Notes: generated from the sequence alone by a model not told the origin. A stretch of DNA of 64,000 nucleotides from Pseudacidovorax sp. RU35E (GCF_900156165.1 NZ_FTMY01000003.1:310001-374000); one strand, 5' to 3'; positions 38,172 to 47,706 are shown, counted from the first letter of the stretch. Numbers and translations are program-made.

Positions 38172-39164
38172 ATGACCACGACCTCGTTCAAGGCCACGCG
38201 CCTTCTCGCCCCCACGCTGCTGGGCCTCGCCGCCATCGTGCCCGCTGCCCACGCCCAGGCGCCCGCCTATCCCGCCAAGCCCGTGCGCCTGGTGGTCGGC
38301 TTCTCGGCCGGCGGGCCCACCGACGTGGTGGCGCGCGCCTTTGCCGACTACGCCGCCCGCACGCTGGGCCAGCCCTTCCTGGTGGACAACAAGCCCGGCG
38401 CCAACACCATCGTCGCGGCCGAGGCCGTGGCCGCCGCGCCGGCCGATGGCTACACGCTGCTGCTGGGCGCTACCAACCACACCATGATCCCGGCGCTCTA
38501 CAGCAACCGGGTCAAGTTCGATGCCGTGCGCTCCTTCGCGCCGGTGTGCAGCCTGGCCGTGAGCCCCACGGTGCTGGTGGTGGGCCCGGCCATGAAAGCG
38601 CCGGACCTGGCGTCCTTTCTGCAGCAGGTGAAGGCCGCGCCGGGCCAGCGCACCTATGCCACGCCGGGCGCCGGCAGCTCGGGCCATTTCGCCAGCGAGC
38701 AGTTCACGCGCCTGACCGGCACGCGCATGAACCACATCCCCTACAAGGGCGCGGCGCAGGCGGTGACCGACCTCGTGGGCGGGCAGGTGGACAGCTCCTT
38801 CGCCACGCTGGGCTCGGTGCTGCCGCAGGTGCAGGCCGGCAAGCTCACCGCGCTGGCCGTGGCCGCACCGCAGCGCTCGCCGCTGCTGCCGCAGGTGCCC
38901 ACCTTCGACGAGGCGGGCGTCAAGGGCTACCGGGCCGACGCCTGGTACGGCCTGCTGGCGCCGGCCGGCACCCCGCCCGCCGTGCTGGCCGTGCTGCAGA
39001 AGACGGCGCAGGACTTCGTGCGCCAGAGCGCCACGCAGGAAAAGCTGCGCGGCCTGGGCATGGAAAGCCAGCACGTGTGCGGCGCCGACTTCGGCGCGCA
39101 GCTGGAGCGCGAGGTCAAGGCCTACGGCCAGCTCGCGCGCGAGCTCGACCTCAAGCCCGAGTGA
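38172..39164 (+). CDS. Bug-family periplasmic solute receptor
   Basis: A 330-residue TctC-type receptor with signal peptide (LLAPTLLGLAAIVPAAHAQ) and motifs YPAKPVRLVVGFSAGGPTD and LVDNKPGANTIVAAEAVA. It follows the MBL-fold gene by 4 bp, so both are likely co-transcribed. The ATG at 38172 is preferred over an in-frame codon at 38151 inside the upstream gene. Ligand unknown. Confidence 0.88.
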   Translation: MTTTSFKATRLLAPTLLGLAAIVPAAHAQAPAYPAKPVRLVVGFSAGGPTDVVARAFADYAARTLGQPFLVDNKPGANTIVAAEAVAAAPADGYTLLLGATNHTMIPALYSNRVKFDAVRSFAPVCSLAVSPTVLVVGPAMKAPDLASFLQQVKAAPGQRTYATPGAGSSGHFASEQFTRLTGTRMNHIPYKGAAQAVTDLVGGQVDSSFATLGSVLPQVQAGKLTALAVAAPQRSPLLPQVPTFDEAGVKGYRADAWYGLLAPAGTPPAVLAVLQKTAQDFVRQSATQEKLRGLGMESQHVCGADFGAQLEREVKAYGQLARELDLKPE

Positions 39165-39207
39165 GCCTGCGGGCCCTGGCGTCGGCGCGACCGAGGCGCA
39201 GGCGCCA

Positions 39208-39228
39208 CGGGCACCGATCCGGTGCCCG
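39208..39228. terminator. Stem-loop after Bug gene
   Basis: CGGGCACCG-ATC-CGGTGCCCG is a perfect 9-bp stem with 3-nt loop, 44 bp past the Bug stop and 78 bp before the next Bug start. No T-run follows, so it may be a weak terminator or an operator. Confidence 0.45.
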
Positions 39229-39305
39229 CGCAGGCCGCCTCTGATTCGACGAAGGCAGCCGTCCGTGCTGACCCCTTTTTTCTTCCATCCCAAGACTCCG
39301 GAGAT

Positions 39306-40286
39306 ATGCGTGTGGCCTCTTCATCCCTGTTCTCGCTGACCCGCCGCCTGCTCGTCGCCAGCCTGGCGACGGCCGCCTTCGCCGCGCACGCGGCCTACCC
39401 CGAGCGCCCGATCACCATCGTCGTGCCCTACGCGCCCGGCGGCGCGGCCGACGCCATGGCCCGTGTGATCGCGGCCAAGCTGGGCCCGAAGCTGGGCACC
39501 AGCGTGATCGTGGACAACCGCGCCGGCGCCAGCGGCACCATCGGCGCGGCCTATGCGGCCAAGGCTGCCCCCGACGGCTACACGGTGCTCTACGACGCCA
39601 CGCCCTACGCCATCAACCCGCACCTGTTCCCGCGCATGCCCTATGCGGCCGATGCGCTGCAGCCGCTGTCGCTGGTGCTGACCATGCCCAACATGCTCGT
39701 CACCAAGGCCGACTCGCCCTACAAGACGGTGGCCGACCTGGTGGCCGCGGCCAAGGCCCAGCCCCACAAGATCAACTTCGCCTCCGGCGGCGCGGGCACC
39801 GTGCAGCGCCTGGCGGCCGAGCTGTTCCGCCAGAAGCTGGGGCTGGACATGGTGCACGTGCCCTACAAGAGCGGCGGCCCGGCCATCACCGACACGATGG
39901 CGGGCCAGGTGGACTTCATGTTCGCCACCGTGGCGGCCAGCTATCCGCTGGTGTCGTCCGGCAAGCTGCGCGCGCTGGCGGCCACCTCGCCGCAGCGCTC
40001 GCCCCGCCTGCCCGACGTGCCCACCGTCGCCGAGACCGTGGTGCCCGGCTACGAGGCCTCCGAATGGAACGGCATGCTGCTGCCCGCCAAGACGCCCAAG
40101 GCCATCGCGGACAAGCTGCAGCAGGCGCTGGCCGAGGTGCTGAAGGACGAAGAGGTGCAGCAGCGCATGAAGGACCTGGGCGCGCAGCCCATCGGCTCCA
40201 CGCCGGCCGCCTTCGCCGACTTCCTGAAGAAGGAAGACGCCAAGTGGGGCGAGGTGGTGCGCAAGGGCGACATCAAATTGGACTGA
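39306..40286 (+). CDS. Bug-family periplasmic solute receptor
   Basis: A 326-residue TctC-type receptor with signal peptide (RRLLVASLATAAFAAHA) and the motifs ITIVVPYAPGGAADAMARV and IVDNRAGASGTIGAAYAAK, close to those of the Bug at 34384. The ATG at 39306 follows CCGGAGAT. It overlaps the following amidohydrolase start (TGATG), so receptor and enzyme are coupled, in reverse order to the first pair at 33416-35370. Confidence 0.9.
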   Translation: MRVASSSLFSLTRRLLVASLATAAFAAHAAYPERPITIVVPYAPGGAADAMARVIAAKLGPKLGTSVIVDNRAGASGTIGAAYAAKAAPDGYTVLYDATPYAINPHLFPRMPYAADALQPLSLVLTMPNMLVTKADSPYKTVADLVAAAKAQPHKINFASGGAGTVQRLAAELFRQKLGLDMVHVPYKSGGPAITDTMAGQVDFMFATVAASYPLVSSGKLRALAATSPQRSPRLPDVPTVAETVVPGYEASEWNGMLLPAKTPKAIADKLQQALAEVLKDEEVQQRMKDLGAQPIGSTPAAFADFLKKEDAKWGEVVRKGDIKLD

Positions 40287-41218
40287 TGGCCGCCGCCGCC
40301 ACTGACACCGGCGAAGCCGCAGGCGCAGCGCCGCGCGTGCAGCCCGTGCCCCATTCGGCCGGGCTCGCACGGCCGGGCTTCGCTTTGCCCGCGGGGGCCT
40401 GCGACAGCCACATGCACATCTTCGACCCGCGCTTCGCGCCGTCGAAGCACTGGACGCGCCAGCCGCCCGATGCGCCCGTGGCGGCCTACCGGCAGCTGCA
40501 GGCGCGCATCGGCACGCAGCGGGCGGTGGTCGTCACGCCTTCCACCTACGGCACCGACAACGCCTGCACGCTCGACGCGCTGGCGCAACTGGGCGAGGCT
40601 GCGCGCGGCGTGGCCGTGGTCGATGCCGATGTGGATGCCGCCGAACTGCAGCGCCTGCACGGCCTGGGCGTGCGCGGCCTGCGCGTCAACTTCGTGACGC
40701 CGCAGTCCTGGGGAACGACCACGCCGCAGATGCTCGCCACGCTGGCGGACAAGGTCGCGCCGCTGGGCTGGCATATCCAGGTCTTCGTGCATCCGGAGCA
40801 ACTGCTGGCCATGGCGGCGCTGTTGCGCGGCCTGCCGGTGCCGCTGGTGGTGGACCACATGGCGCGGCTCGATCCCGTGCAGGGCCCGAGCGGCGAAGCC
40901 TTCGATCTGCTGTGCAGCCTGCTGGACGCGGGCAACACCTGGGTCAAGCTCTCGGGCGCCTACATGCGCTCGGTGGTGGGCGGCCCTGGCTATGTCGACA
41001 CGCTGGCGATGGGCCAGGCCCTGGTGCGCCGTGCGCCGAACCGGCTGGTTTGGGGCAGCGACTGGCCCCACACCACCGAAGTGCCCGGCAGCGTGGACGA
41101 TGCGGCCCTGGTCGACCTGCTGGGCCGCTGGTGCGCGGGCGATGCCGCGCTGCTGGCGCGCATCCTGGTCGACAACCCGGCGCGGCTCTACGGCTTTGGC
41201 CCCGTGCCTTCTTTCTGA
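40286..41218 (+). CDS. LigI/GLI-type amidohydrolase, second paralogue
   Basis: This 310-residue COG3618 protein is a paralogue of the one at 33416: CDSHMHIFD, PLVVDHMARLD and LVWGSDWPHTT keep the His, His and Asp positions of LigI and galactarolactone isomerase. Probable role is opening of a lactone, with the SMP-30 lactonase next to it. The ATG at 40286 uses the last base of the Bug stop. The longer ORF reaching back to 40064 is an artefact of the open frame inside the Bug gene. Confidence 0.82.
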   Translation: MAAAATDTGEAAGAAPRVQPVPHSAGLARPGFALPAGACDSHMHIFDPRFAPSKHWTRQPPDAPVAAYRQLQARIGTQRAVVVTPSTYGTDNACTLDALAQLGEAARGVAVVDADVDAAELQRLHGLGVRGLRVNFVTPQSWGTTTPQMLATLADKVAPLGWHIQVFVHPEQLLAMAALLRGLPVPLVVDHMARLDPVQGPSGEAFDLLCSLLDAGNTWVKLSGAYMRSVVGGPGYVDTLAMGQALVRRAPNRLVWGSDWPHTTEVPGSVDDAALVDLLGRWCAGDAALLARILVDNPARLYGFGPVPSF

Positions 41219-41232
41219 ACGAGCGCAGACCC

Positions 41233-42147
41233 ATGTTCCTTCTCCAACCGCCCCAGGTGCGCGAACTGACCGTGTTCAGCGTCATGCCCGACGAGTTCCG
41301 TCGCCCGCGCCGCAGCGACTGGGCCGACGCCAACCGCGGCGGCACGCCCACCGATTCCTTCCTCGAAGGCCCGGTGCTGGGCGACCACGGCGAGCTCTAT
41401 GTCACCGACATCCCCTGGGGCCGCGTGTTCCGCATCGACATTCAGGGCCGCTGGTCGCTGGTCACCGAGTACGACGGCGAGCCCAATGGCATGAAGTTCC
41501 TCGATGCCGGCACGTTGCTCATCACCGACTACAAGAACGGCCTGATGCAGCTGGACGTGGCCAGCGGCCGCGTCACGCCCTTCCTGGCGCGGCGCAACAG
41601 CGAGCGCTTCAAGGGCGTCAATGACCTCGTCTTCGACCGCGCCGGCAATCTCTACTTCACCGACCAAGGCCAGACCGGGCTGCACGACCCGACGGGCCGG
41701 CTCTACCGCCTCTCGCCCGAGGGCCGACTGGACCTGCTGCTGGACAACATCCCCAGCCCCAACGGCGTGGCGCTGTCCCCCGACGAGAAGGTGCTGTACC
41801 TGGCTGTGACCCGCGGCAACTGCGTCTGGCGCGTGCCGCTGCTGCCAGATGGCAGCGTCTCGAAGGTGAGCCAGTTCTTCACCTCCTATGGGCCGAGCGG
41901 CCCCGACGGCCTGGCCGTCGACGCGCAGAGCCGCGTGCTGGTGGCCAACCCCGGCCTGGGCTACGTGTGGGTACTCAACACGCGGGCCGAGCCGGTCGAG
42001 GTGCTGCGCGGACCGGCCGGCGCCTCGATCACCAACCTGGCCTTCGGTGGCCCCAAGCGTCGCACGCTCTACGTCACCGACTCCACCCACGGCCGCGTGA
42101 TGACCGCCGAGATGGACGTGCCGGGCCTGCCGCTCGCGCGGCGCTGA
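41233..42147 (+). CDS. SMP-30/gluconolactonase family lactonase
   Basis: This 304-residue six-bladed beta-propeller probably hydrolyses a sugar-acid or other lactone using a divalent metal. The metal ligands are in FLEGPVLGD (Glu), GVNDLVFD and IPSPNGVALSPDE (Asn) and SGPDGLAVD (Asp). It lies 14 bp past the amidohydrolase. Having a lactonase beside a LigI-like enzyme suggests that the pathway has several lactone intermediates. It ends 4 bp from the convergent iclR stop, leaving no room for a terminator. Confidence 0.85.
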   Translation: MFLLQPPQVRELTVFSVMPDEFRRPRRSDWADANRGGTPTDSFLEGPVLGDHGELYVTDIPWGRVFRIDIQGRWSLVTEYDGEPNGMKFLDAGTLLITDYKNGLMQLDVASGRVTPFLARRNSERFKGVNDLVFDRAGNLYFTDQGQTGLHDPTGRLYRLSPEGRLDLLLDNIPSPNGVALSPDEKVLYLAVTRGNCVWRVPLLPDGSVSKVSQFFTSYGPSGPDGLAVDAQSRVLVANPGLGYVWVLNTRAEPVEVLRGPAGASITNLAFGGPKRRTLYVTDSTHGRVMTAEMDVPGLPLARR

Positions 42148-42151
42148 GCTT

Positions 42152-42925
42152 TCATGGATGCCAGCGTGAGACCACTGGCGGCGTGGCTGGCGAGCGCCCG
42201 CCGGCCAGCGCATACGACAGATGGTTGGCCGCCGCCACCACGTTCCTGGCGTACTTTTCCAGCCGATCGCGCGTGAGCCGCGAGCTGGGGCCCGAGATGC
42301 ACATCGAGCCCAGCAGGTGCCAGCCGCTGCGGAAGACCGGCGCCGCCACGCTGGACACCTCGGCCTCGCGCTCGCCCATCGAGATCTGGTAGCCGCAGGT
42401 GCGGATCGCCTCGTAGGGCTCGCCCTTGGCGCCACTGAAGGCCAGGATCACCCGGCCCGGCGCGCCGCGGTCCAGCGGCAGGCGCTCGCCGATGCGCACG
42501 TTGTGGCGCACCGATTGCGGCCCCTCCACCCGCGCCACGCAGGAGCGGATGTCGCCCTCGCGCACATAGAAGGACGCGCTCTCGCCCGTGAGCTTGACCA
42601 GATCGTGCAGCGCCGGCTCGACCACGTTGTTGACATCGAAGCCCGCTTGATAACGCGCGCCAAGCCAGCCGGCCGCCGGCCCCAGCCGCCACTGGCCGCT
42701 GTCGGTCTGCACCATGTAGTGGGACTGCGCCAGCGTGCGCGCCAGGCGCAGCACGGTGGTCTTGTGCATGCCGCAGCGGCGGCTCAGCTCGGCCAGGCTC
42801 AGGGCCGACTCGCCCACCTCGAAGGCCTCCATGAGCGACAGCGCGCGCGTGACGGCGATCACGCCGCCTTCGCCGCGCTCGGTCGCGGAGCCATTGGGGC
42901 TTTCCTCAGGGACGTCGTTGCGCAT
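42152..42925 (-). CDS. IclR-family transcriptional regulator
   Basis: This 257-residue regulator has an N-terminal winged helix (ALSLAELSRRCGMHKTTVLRLARTL) and the C-terminal IclR effector domain. It is divergent from the Bug gene at 43037 with 111 bp between, so it probably controls that receptor and perhaps the wider cluster. The ATG at 42925 begins a sensible N terminus; the longer open frame to 43696 overlaps the Bug gene and is rejected. Confidence 0.9.
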   Translation of the reverse strand: MRNDVPEESPNGSATERGEGGVIAVTRALSLMEAFEVGESALSLAELSRRCGMHKTTVLRLARTLAQSHYMVQTDSGQWRLGPAAGWLGARYQAGFDVNNVVEPALHDLVKLTGESASFYVREGDIRSCVARVEGPQSVRHNVRIGERLPLDRGAPGRVILAFSGAKGEPYEAIRTCGYQISMGEREAEVSSVAAPVFRSGWHLLGSMCISGPSSRLTRDRLEKYARNVVAAANHLSYALAGGRSPATPPVVSRWHP

Positions 42926-42937
42926 GTCGGACCTCGA

Positions 42938-42950
42938 TTCGCTGAACGAA
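42938..42950. promoter_or_regulatory. Candidate IclR operator
   Basis: TTCG-CTGAA-CGAA is an inverted repeat 13 bp after the iclR start region and 7 bp before the -35 of the divergent Bug promoter. Location suits autoregulation and control of the Bug gene. Confidence 0.4.
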
Positions 42951-42956
42951 ACGACA

Positions 42957-42985
42957 TTGTATGGATTGAAACCCCCACCTAGAGT
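42957..42985 (+). promoter_or_regulatory. Putative promoter of Bug gene 43037
   Basis: TTGTAT, a 17-bp spacer and TAGAGT, 51 bp before the ATG. The same arrangement is found upstream of the amidohydrolase gene at 33416. Confidence 0.6.
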
Positions 42986-43036
42986 GCGATCCGGGACGCC
43001 GACCGCGCGTTCATCACAGTCGGAGACAGACAGACC

Positions 43037-44011
43037 ATGAAGACTTCCCGCCGCGCCGTGCTGGCGCTCGCCGCCACTTCCCTTTTCGCCGCTGCCTCGC
43101 TCGCCCAGGCCGAGACCTGGCCCGCCCGTCCGATCCGCCTCGTCGTGCCCTTCCCGGCCGGTGGGGGCACCGACATCATTGCCCGCGAGCTGACCAACAA
43201 GCTCACCAGCTACGGCTACAACTTCGTGGTGGACAACAAGCCGGGCTCCGGCGGCAACCTGGGCGTGGACGCCGCCGCCAAGGCCGCGCCCGACGGCTAC
43301 ACGCTGGTGCTGGGCCAGACGAGCAACCTGGCGATCAACCCCACGCTCTACGCCAAGTTGCCCTACGACCCGGTCAAGGACCTCACGCCGATCAGCCTGG
43401 TGGCGACCTCGCCGCTGGTCATCGTGGCGGGCACCGCGACGCCCTACAAGACGCTGGACGACCTGGTGAAGGCGGCGCGTGCCAAGCCCGAGAGCATCAA
43501 CTTCGCCTCGTCCGGCAACGGCACGGTGTCGCACCTGGCGATGGAGTCCTTCCAGAAAGCCGCAAACATCAAGCTCACGCACATCCCGTACAAGGGCGCG
43601 GCCCAGGGCATCACCGACGTGATCAGCGGCCAGGTGCAGCTGTACGTGTCCTCGGTGCCCACGCTGCAGGCGCACATCAAGTCCGGCAAGATGCATCCGC
43701 TGGCGATCACTTCGCTGCAGCGCGCGCCGGAGCTGCCGCAGGTGCCCACGGTGGCCGAGTCGGGCTACAAGGGCTTCGAGTCGATCACCTGGTTCGGCAT
43801 CCTGGGCCCGGCCGGGCTGTCCAAGGACATCGTGGCCAAGCTCAATGCCGACATCAACAAGGCGCTGCAGGACCCCACGCTCAAGCAGAAGCTGGCCGGC
43901 CAGGGCGCCGCCGTGCAGGGCAGCAGCGCCGCCGACTTCGCCAAGCTGATCCGCGACGACATTCCGCGCTGGGGCAAGCTGGTGAAGGACTCGGGCGCGA
44001 AGGTGGACTGA
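43037..44011 (+). CDS. Bug-family periplasmic solute receptor
   Basis: This 324-residue TctC-type receptor has a signal peptide (RRAVLALAATSLFAAASLAQA) and motifs IRLVVPFPAGGGTDIIARE, VDNKPGSGGNLGVDAAAK and AKLPYDPVKDLTP. It is a single-gene transcript between the divergent iclR gene and a strong terminator. This isolation from any membrane transporter suggests a receptor used by a distant TctAB pair, or signalling. Confidence 0.9.
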   Translation: MKTSRRAVLALAATSLFAAASLAQAETWPARPIRLVVPFPAGGGTDIIARELTNKLTSYGYNFVVDNKPGSGGNLGVDAAAKAAPDGYTLVLGQTSNLAINPTLYAKLPYDPVKDLTPISLVATSPLVIVAGTATPYKTLDDLVKAARAKPESINFASSGNGTVSHLAMESFQKAANIKLTHIPYKGAAQGITDVISGQVQLYVSSVPTLQAHIKSGKMHPLAITSLQRAPELPQVPTVAESGYKGFESITWFGILGPAGLSKDIVAKLNADINKALQDPTLKQKLAGQGAAVQGSSAADFAKLIRDDIPRWGKLVKDSGAKVD

Positions 44012-44032
44012 GCGACCACGCGCTGCACAAAG

Positions 44033-44073
44033 AAAAGACCCTGCCGGCGCGTTGGCCGGGCAGGGTCTTTTTC
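44033..44073. terminator. Strong bidirectional terminator
   Basis: AAAAGACCCTGCC and GGCAGGGTCTTTT form a 13-bp stem with a 13-nt loop, followed by a T-run on the plus strand; the A-run gives the same on the minus strand. It serves both the Bug gene ending at 44011 and fahA ending at 44108. Confidence 0.88.
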
Positions 44074-44107
44074 ATGGGGGCGGCGGGCCGCCCAGTGGTT
44101 CAGGTCC

Positions 44108-45379
44108 TCAAGCCAGCACGGTGCCGCTGGCCTCGCCCAGGCCGATGCGCACCGCGCCTTCGCGCTCGCACCAGCCGCGCAGGATCAGCGTGTCGCCGTC
44201 CTGCAGGAAGGTGCGCTGCTCGCCGTTGGGCAAGGTGATGGGCTGCTTGCCGCCCACGCTCATTTCGGCCAGGGAGCCGGCGGTATCGAGCGACGGGCCC
44301 GACAGCGTGCCGGAGCCCATCAGGTCGCCGGACTGCAGGTTGCAGCCGTTGACCGTGTGGTGGGCCACCAGCTGCGCGGGCGTCCAGTAGGCGGCTTCCT
44401 TGAGCTTGCCGAGGGACAGGCGCGTGGGCGCCTGGCCGTCGGCGCGCATCTTCGCGGTCTGGATCAGCACCTCCAGCTGCATGTCGATGTGGCCGTGCGC
44501 GCGGTTGGCGGCGCCGTCCAGATAGGGCAGCGGCTGCGGATCACCTTCGGGCCGGGTGAAGGGCGCGCGGAAGGGCGCCAGCGCCTCCATGGTCACGATC
44601 CACGGCGACACGGTGGAGCCGAAGTTCTTCGACAGGAAGGGGCCCAGCGGCTGGTATTCCCAGGCCTGGATGTCGCGTGCGGACCAGTCGTTGAAGAGGG
44701 CCACGCCGAAGAGATGGTCCTCGGCCTGGTCGATGGCCACCGGTTCGCCCAGCGCATTGCCCTGGCCGATGAACCAGGCGAGCTCCAGCTCGTAGTCCAG
44801 CCGCTTGCAGGGGCCGTAGCTGGGTTCGGCGGCGTCGGGCGCCTTGGTCTGGCCGCGCGGGCGCTTGAAGGCGGTGCCGCTCGGGATGATCGAGCTGGCG
44901 CGGCCGTGGTAGCCGATGGGCACCCACTTGTAGTTGGGCAGCAGCGGGTTGTCCGGGCGGAACTGGCGGCCGATGTTGGTGGCGTGGTGCACGCTCGTAT
45001 AGAAGTCTGTGTAGTCGCCCACCTTGCAGGGCACCGCGAGTTCGCAGGCCGACTGCGGCACCAGCGCGGCGGCCCAGGCGGCCTGCTGCGTGCTGCCCTG
45101 GGCCAGGCCGTCGGACAGGCGCTGGCGCAGCGCCACGCGCTCGGCGGGCGCGGCAGCCATCAGCGCGTTCATGTCGTCGTGGTCCACCAGGCCGACGGCG
45201 CGCAGGTCCAGCACCTGGTCGCCGATGGCGACGCCGATGCGCAGGCCTGCGTCGCTGCTGCCAGCACGGCGGAAGCGGCCGAAGGGCAGGTTCTGGATCG
45301 GAAAGTCGCAGCCCGCCACGTTGGCGGATTCCACCCAGCTGCGCAGGTGGGGGTTGTGGGTCTTGTCGAGAACGGTCAT
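44108..45379 (-). CDS. fahA: Fumarylacetoacetase
   Basis: This 423-residue enzyme splits fumarylacetoacetate into fumarate and acetoacetate, the last step of tyrosine/homogentisate breakdown. It has FYTSVHHATNIG (metal Asp and catalytic His region), PIGYHGRASSIIPSG, RLDYELELAWFIG and FNDWSARDIQAWEYQPLGPF. It is the last gene of the operon hmgA-Bug-fahA. No maleylacetoacetate isomerase is seen in the window. The strong terminator follows. Confidence 0.96.
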   Translation of the reverse strand: MTVLDKTHNPHLRSWVESANVAGCDFPIQNLPFGRFRRAGSSDAGLRIGVAIGDQVLDLRAVGLVDHDDMNALMAAAPAERVALRQRLSDGLAQGSTQQAAWAAALVPQSACELAVPCKVGDYTDFYTSVHHATNIGRQFRPDNPLLPNYKWVPIGYHGRASSIIPSGTAFKRPRGQTKAPDAAEPSYGPCKRLDYELELAWFIGQGNALGEPVAIDQAEDHLFGVALFNDWSARDIQAWEYQPLGPFLSKNFGSTVSPWIVTMEALAPFRAPFTRPEGDPQPLPYLDGAANRAHGHIDMQLEVLIQTAKMRADGQAPTRLSLGKLKEAAYWTPAQLVAHHTVNGCNLQSGDLMGSGTLSGPSLDTAGSLAEMSVGGKQPITLPNGEQRTFLQDGDTLILRGWCEREGAVRIGLGEASGTVLA

Positions 45380-45403
45380 GGCGAAAGAAGGTTGTGCGGA
45401 GAG

Positions 45404-46381
45404 TCAGTCGGCGGTCATGCCGGCCTTGCGGGCCACCTCGCCGAGGCGCTGGTATTCGGACTGGCTGAGCGCGGCCAGTTCCTCGGCCGTGCTGGCGCGC
45501 GGCGTGAAGCCGGCCTGCAGCAGCTTGTCGCGCACCGCGGGTTCGGCCAGGGCTTCGGCGAAGGCCTGGTTGAGCGTCTTGACGATGGCCGGCGGCAGGT
45601 TCGCCGGGCCGTAGACGCCGAACCAGGGCTCCAGCGCATAGCCCTTCAGGCCCGTCTCGGCGATGGTCGGCACGTCGGGCAGCGAGGGCGAGCGCGTCGG
45701 CCCGGCCACCGCCAGCGCGCGCAGCTTGCCGGCCTGGATGTGCGGCAGCGAGGCCGGCAGGTTGTCGAACATCACGCCCACCGTGCCGCCCAGCAGGTCG
45801 GTGATGGCCGGACCGCTGCCCTTGTAGGCCACGTGCGTGAGCTGCGTGCCCGTCATCTGCGCGAACAGCACGCCGGCGAGGTTCATCGAGGTGCCGGCGC
45901 CGGCCGTGGCATAGGGCAGGCCGGGCGTTTTCTTGGCCGCAGCGATCAGCTCGGGCACCGACTTGATGGGCGAGCTGGACGGCACTTCGAGCACGATGGT
46001 CGAGGTGCCCAGCAGGCCGATGGCGGTGAAGTCCTTGCGCGGATCGAAGGGCACCGACTTGTAGATGTGCGGATTCAGCGCATTGGTGGAGATGGCGCCG
46101 AAGCCGATGGTGTAGCCGTCGGCCGGGGCCTTGGCCACCACGTCCATGCCGATGTTGCCGCCTGCGCCGCCGCGGTTGTCGATGACCACCGGCTGGCCCA
46201 GCTTCTCGGCCACGCGCTGGCCGACGGTGCGCGCCACCAGGTCGGTGGTGCCGCCGGCCGTGTAGGGCACGATGAAGCGGATCGGCTTGGCGGGGAAGTC
46301 GGCGGCCTGAGCCAGCAGCGGCAGGGCCAGGGCGGCCGTGGCTGCCAGTGCGCGGCGGCGGGTGAAGAGGGGAGGTCTCAT
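45404..46381 (-). CDS. Bug-family periplasmic solute receptor within hmg operon
   Basis: This 325-residue TctC-type receptor has a signal peptide ([18 protein letters not shown]) and motifs [17 protein letters not shown] and [19 protein letters not shown]. Its ATG overlaps the hmgA stop (ATGA) and it ends 24 bp before fahA. A receptor between the two homogentisate enzymes suggests it captures homogentisate, phenylacetate derivatives or a related acid. That is inferred from position. Confidence 0.9.
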   Translation of the reverse strand: MRPPLFTRRRALAATAALALPLLAQAADFPAKPIRFIVPYTAGGTTDLVARTVGQRVAEKLGQPVVIDNRGGAGGNIGMDVVAKAPADGYTIGFGAISTNALNPHIYKSVPFDPRKDFTAIGLLGTSTIVLEVPSSSPIKSVPELIAAAKKTPGLPYATAGAGTSMNLAGVLFAQMTGTQLTHVAYKGSGPAITDLLGGTVGVMFDNLPASLPHIQAGKLRALAVAGPTRSPSLPDVPTIAETGLKGYALEPWFGVYGPANLPPAIVKTLNQAFAEALAEPAVRDKLLQAGFTPRASTAEELAALSQSEYQRLGEVARKAGMTAD

Positions 46382-47706
46382 GTTTTTTGGAATTGGTCCT
46401 TCAGTCCCGCCCAGCAGTCCGCGTAGTCGTGGTCCAGGGGCGCGGTCTCCATCGCGAAGGCGGTGGGGATGAAACGGTAGCGGCTCTCGAACATGAAGGC
46501 CAGCGTGTTGTCCAGCTTCTGCGGCTGCAGGTTGGCGCTGGAGGCCTTCTCGAAAGCCTCTTCGTCAGGGCCATGCGGCACCATGGCGTTGTGCAGGCTG
46601 GCGCCGCCGGGCTTGAAGCCGCCCGGCTTGGCGTCGTATTCGCCATACACCAGGCCCATGAACTCGCTCATCAGGTTGCGGTGGTACCAGGGCGGACGGA
46701 AGGTGTCTTCCATCACCAGCCAGCGCGGCGGGAAGATCACGAAGTCGCAATTGGCGGTACCCGGGGTGTCGCTGGGCGAGGTGAGCACCGTGAAGATGGA
46801 CGGATCGGGATGGTCGAAGCTGATCGAGCCGATGGTCATGAAGTTGACCGTGTCGTACTTCACCGGCGCCAGGTTGCCGTGCCAGGCCACCACGTTGAAG
46901 GGCGTGTTGCTGGCCGGGGCGCGCCAGAAGCGGCCGCCGAATTTCTTGATCAGCTCATAAGGGCCGGCGGCGTCTTCGTACGCGGCCACGGGCGCCTGAA
47001 AGTCGCGCGGATTGGCCAGACCGTTGGAGCCGATGGGCCCCAGCTCCGGCAGGCGGAACTGCGCGCCGTAGTTCTCGCACACGTAGCCGCGCGAGGGGCC
47101 GGCGCCGGCCTCGGTGTCGGGCAGCGCCACCTTGAAGGCCAGGCCGCGCGGCAGCACGGCGATCTCGCCCGGCTTCACGTCGAGCACGCCCAGCTCGGTG
47201 GTGATGCGAAGACGCCCCTGCTGCGGCACCACCAGCAGCTCGCCGTCGGCATTGACGAAGGCGCGGCGGTCCATCGACTTGGTGGCCAGGTACACGTGGG
47301 CGGCCACGCCGGTCTGCGCATCGGCATCGCCGTTGGCGGCCAGGGTGCGCATGCCTTCGACGAAGTCGGCCTCCGCGCCGGCCTCGAAGGGAATCGGGTG
47401 CCAGCGCAGCGGCTCCGGCGCCAGGGCGCGTTCGCGGTCGCCTCCGGTGGTCCACAGCGGCTGCGACCAGGCGGCATAGCGGCCGGCCACCACGCTGGGC
47501 TGCCGGCGGTACAGCCAGCTGCGGCGGTTCTCGTGCCGGGGGGCGGTGAAGGCGGTGCCGGAGATCAGTTCCGGGTACAGGTGCAGCGGGGCGCGCTGCG
47601 GACTGTTGCGTCCCTGGGGCAGGGCGCCGGGCACGGCCTCGGTGGCGTACTCGTTGCCGAAGCCGCTCTGGTAGCGAAGGGAGGAAGAAGTGTCGGAGGC
47701 GGTCAT
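46378..47706 (-). CDS. hmgA: Homogentisate 1,2-dioxygenase
   Basis: This 442-residue Fe(II) enzyme opens homogentisate to maleylacetoacetate. It starts with the family-typical [19 protein letters not shown]. The C-terminal [19 protein letters not shown] and [11 protein letters not shown] give the His, Glu and His iron ligands. It is first in the operon, divergent from an IclR gene. Length matches the family. Confidence 0.97.
   Translation of the reverse strand: MTASDTSSSLRYQSGFGNEYATEAVPGALPQGRNSPQRAPLHLYPELISGTAFTAPRHENRRSWLYRRQPSVVAGRYAAWSQPLWTTGGDRERALAPEPLRWHPIPFEAGAEADFVEGMRTLAANGDADAQTGVAAHVYLATKSMDRRAFVNADGELLVVPQQGRLRITTELGVLDVKPGEIAVLPRGLAFKVALPDTEAGAGPSRGYVCENYGAQFRLPELGPIGSNGLANPRDFQAPVAAYEDAAGPYELIKKFGGRFWRAPASNTPFNVVAWHGNLAPVKYDTVNFMTIGSISFDHPDPSIFTVLTSPSDTPGTANCDFVIFPPRWLVMEDTFRPPWYHRNLMSEFMGLVYGEYDAKPGGFKPGGASLHNAMVPHGPDEEAFEKASSANLQPQKLDNTLAFMFESRYRFIPTAFAMETAPLDHDYADCWAGLKDQFQKT

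Noticed and set aside
35489-38236. Minus-strand open frame of 915 codons across aldolase, dehydrogenase and MBL genes
   Set aside because: Three well-supported plus-strand genes lie beneath it and it has no domain.
41980-42010. Possible further copy of the dispersed repeat inside the SMP-30 gene (RAEPVEV)
   Set aside because: The base match to the repeat is poor and the segment is part of a conserved propeller blade.
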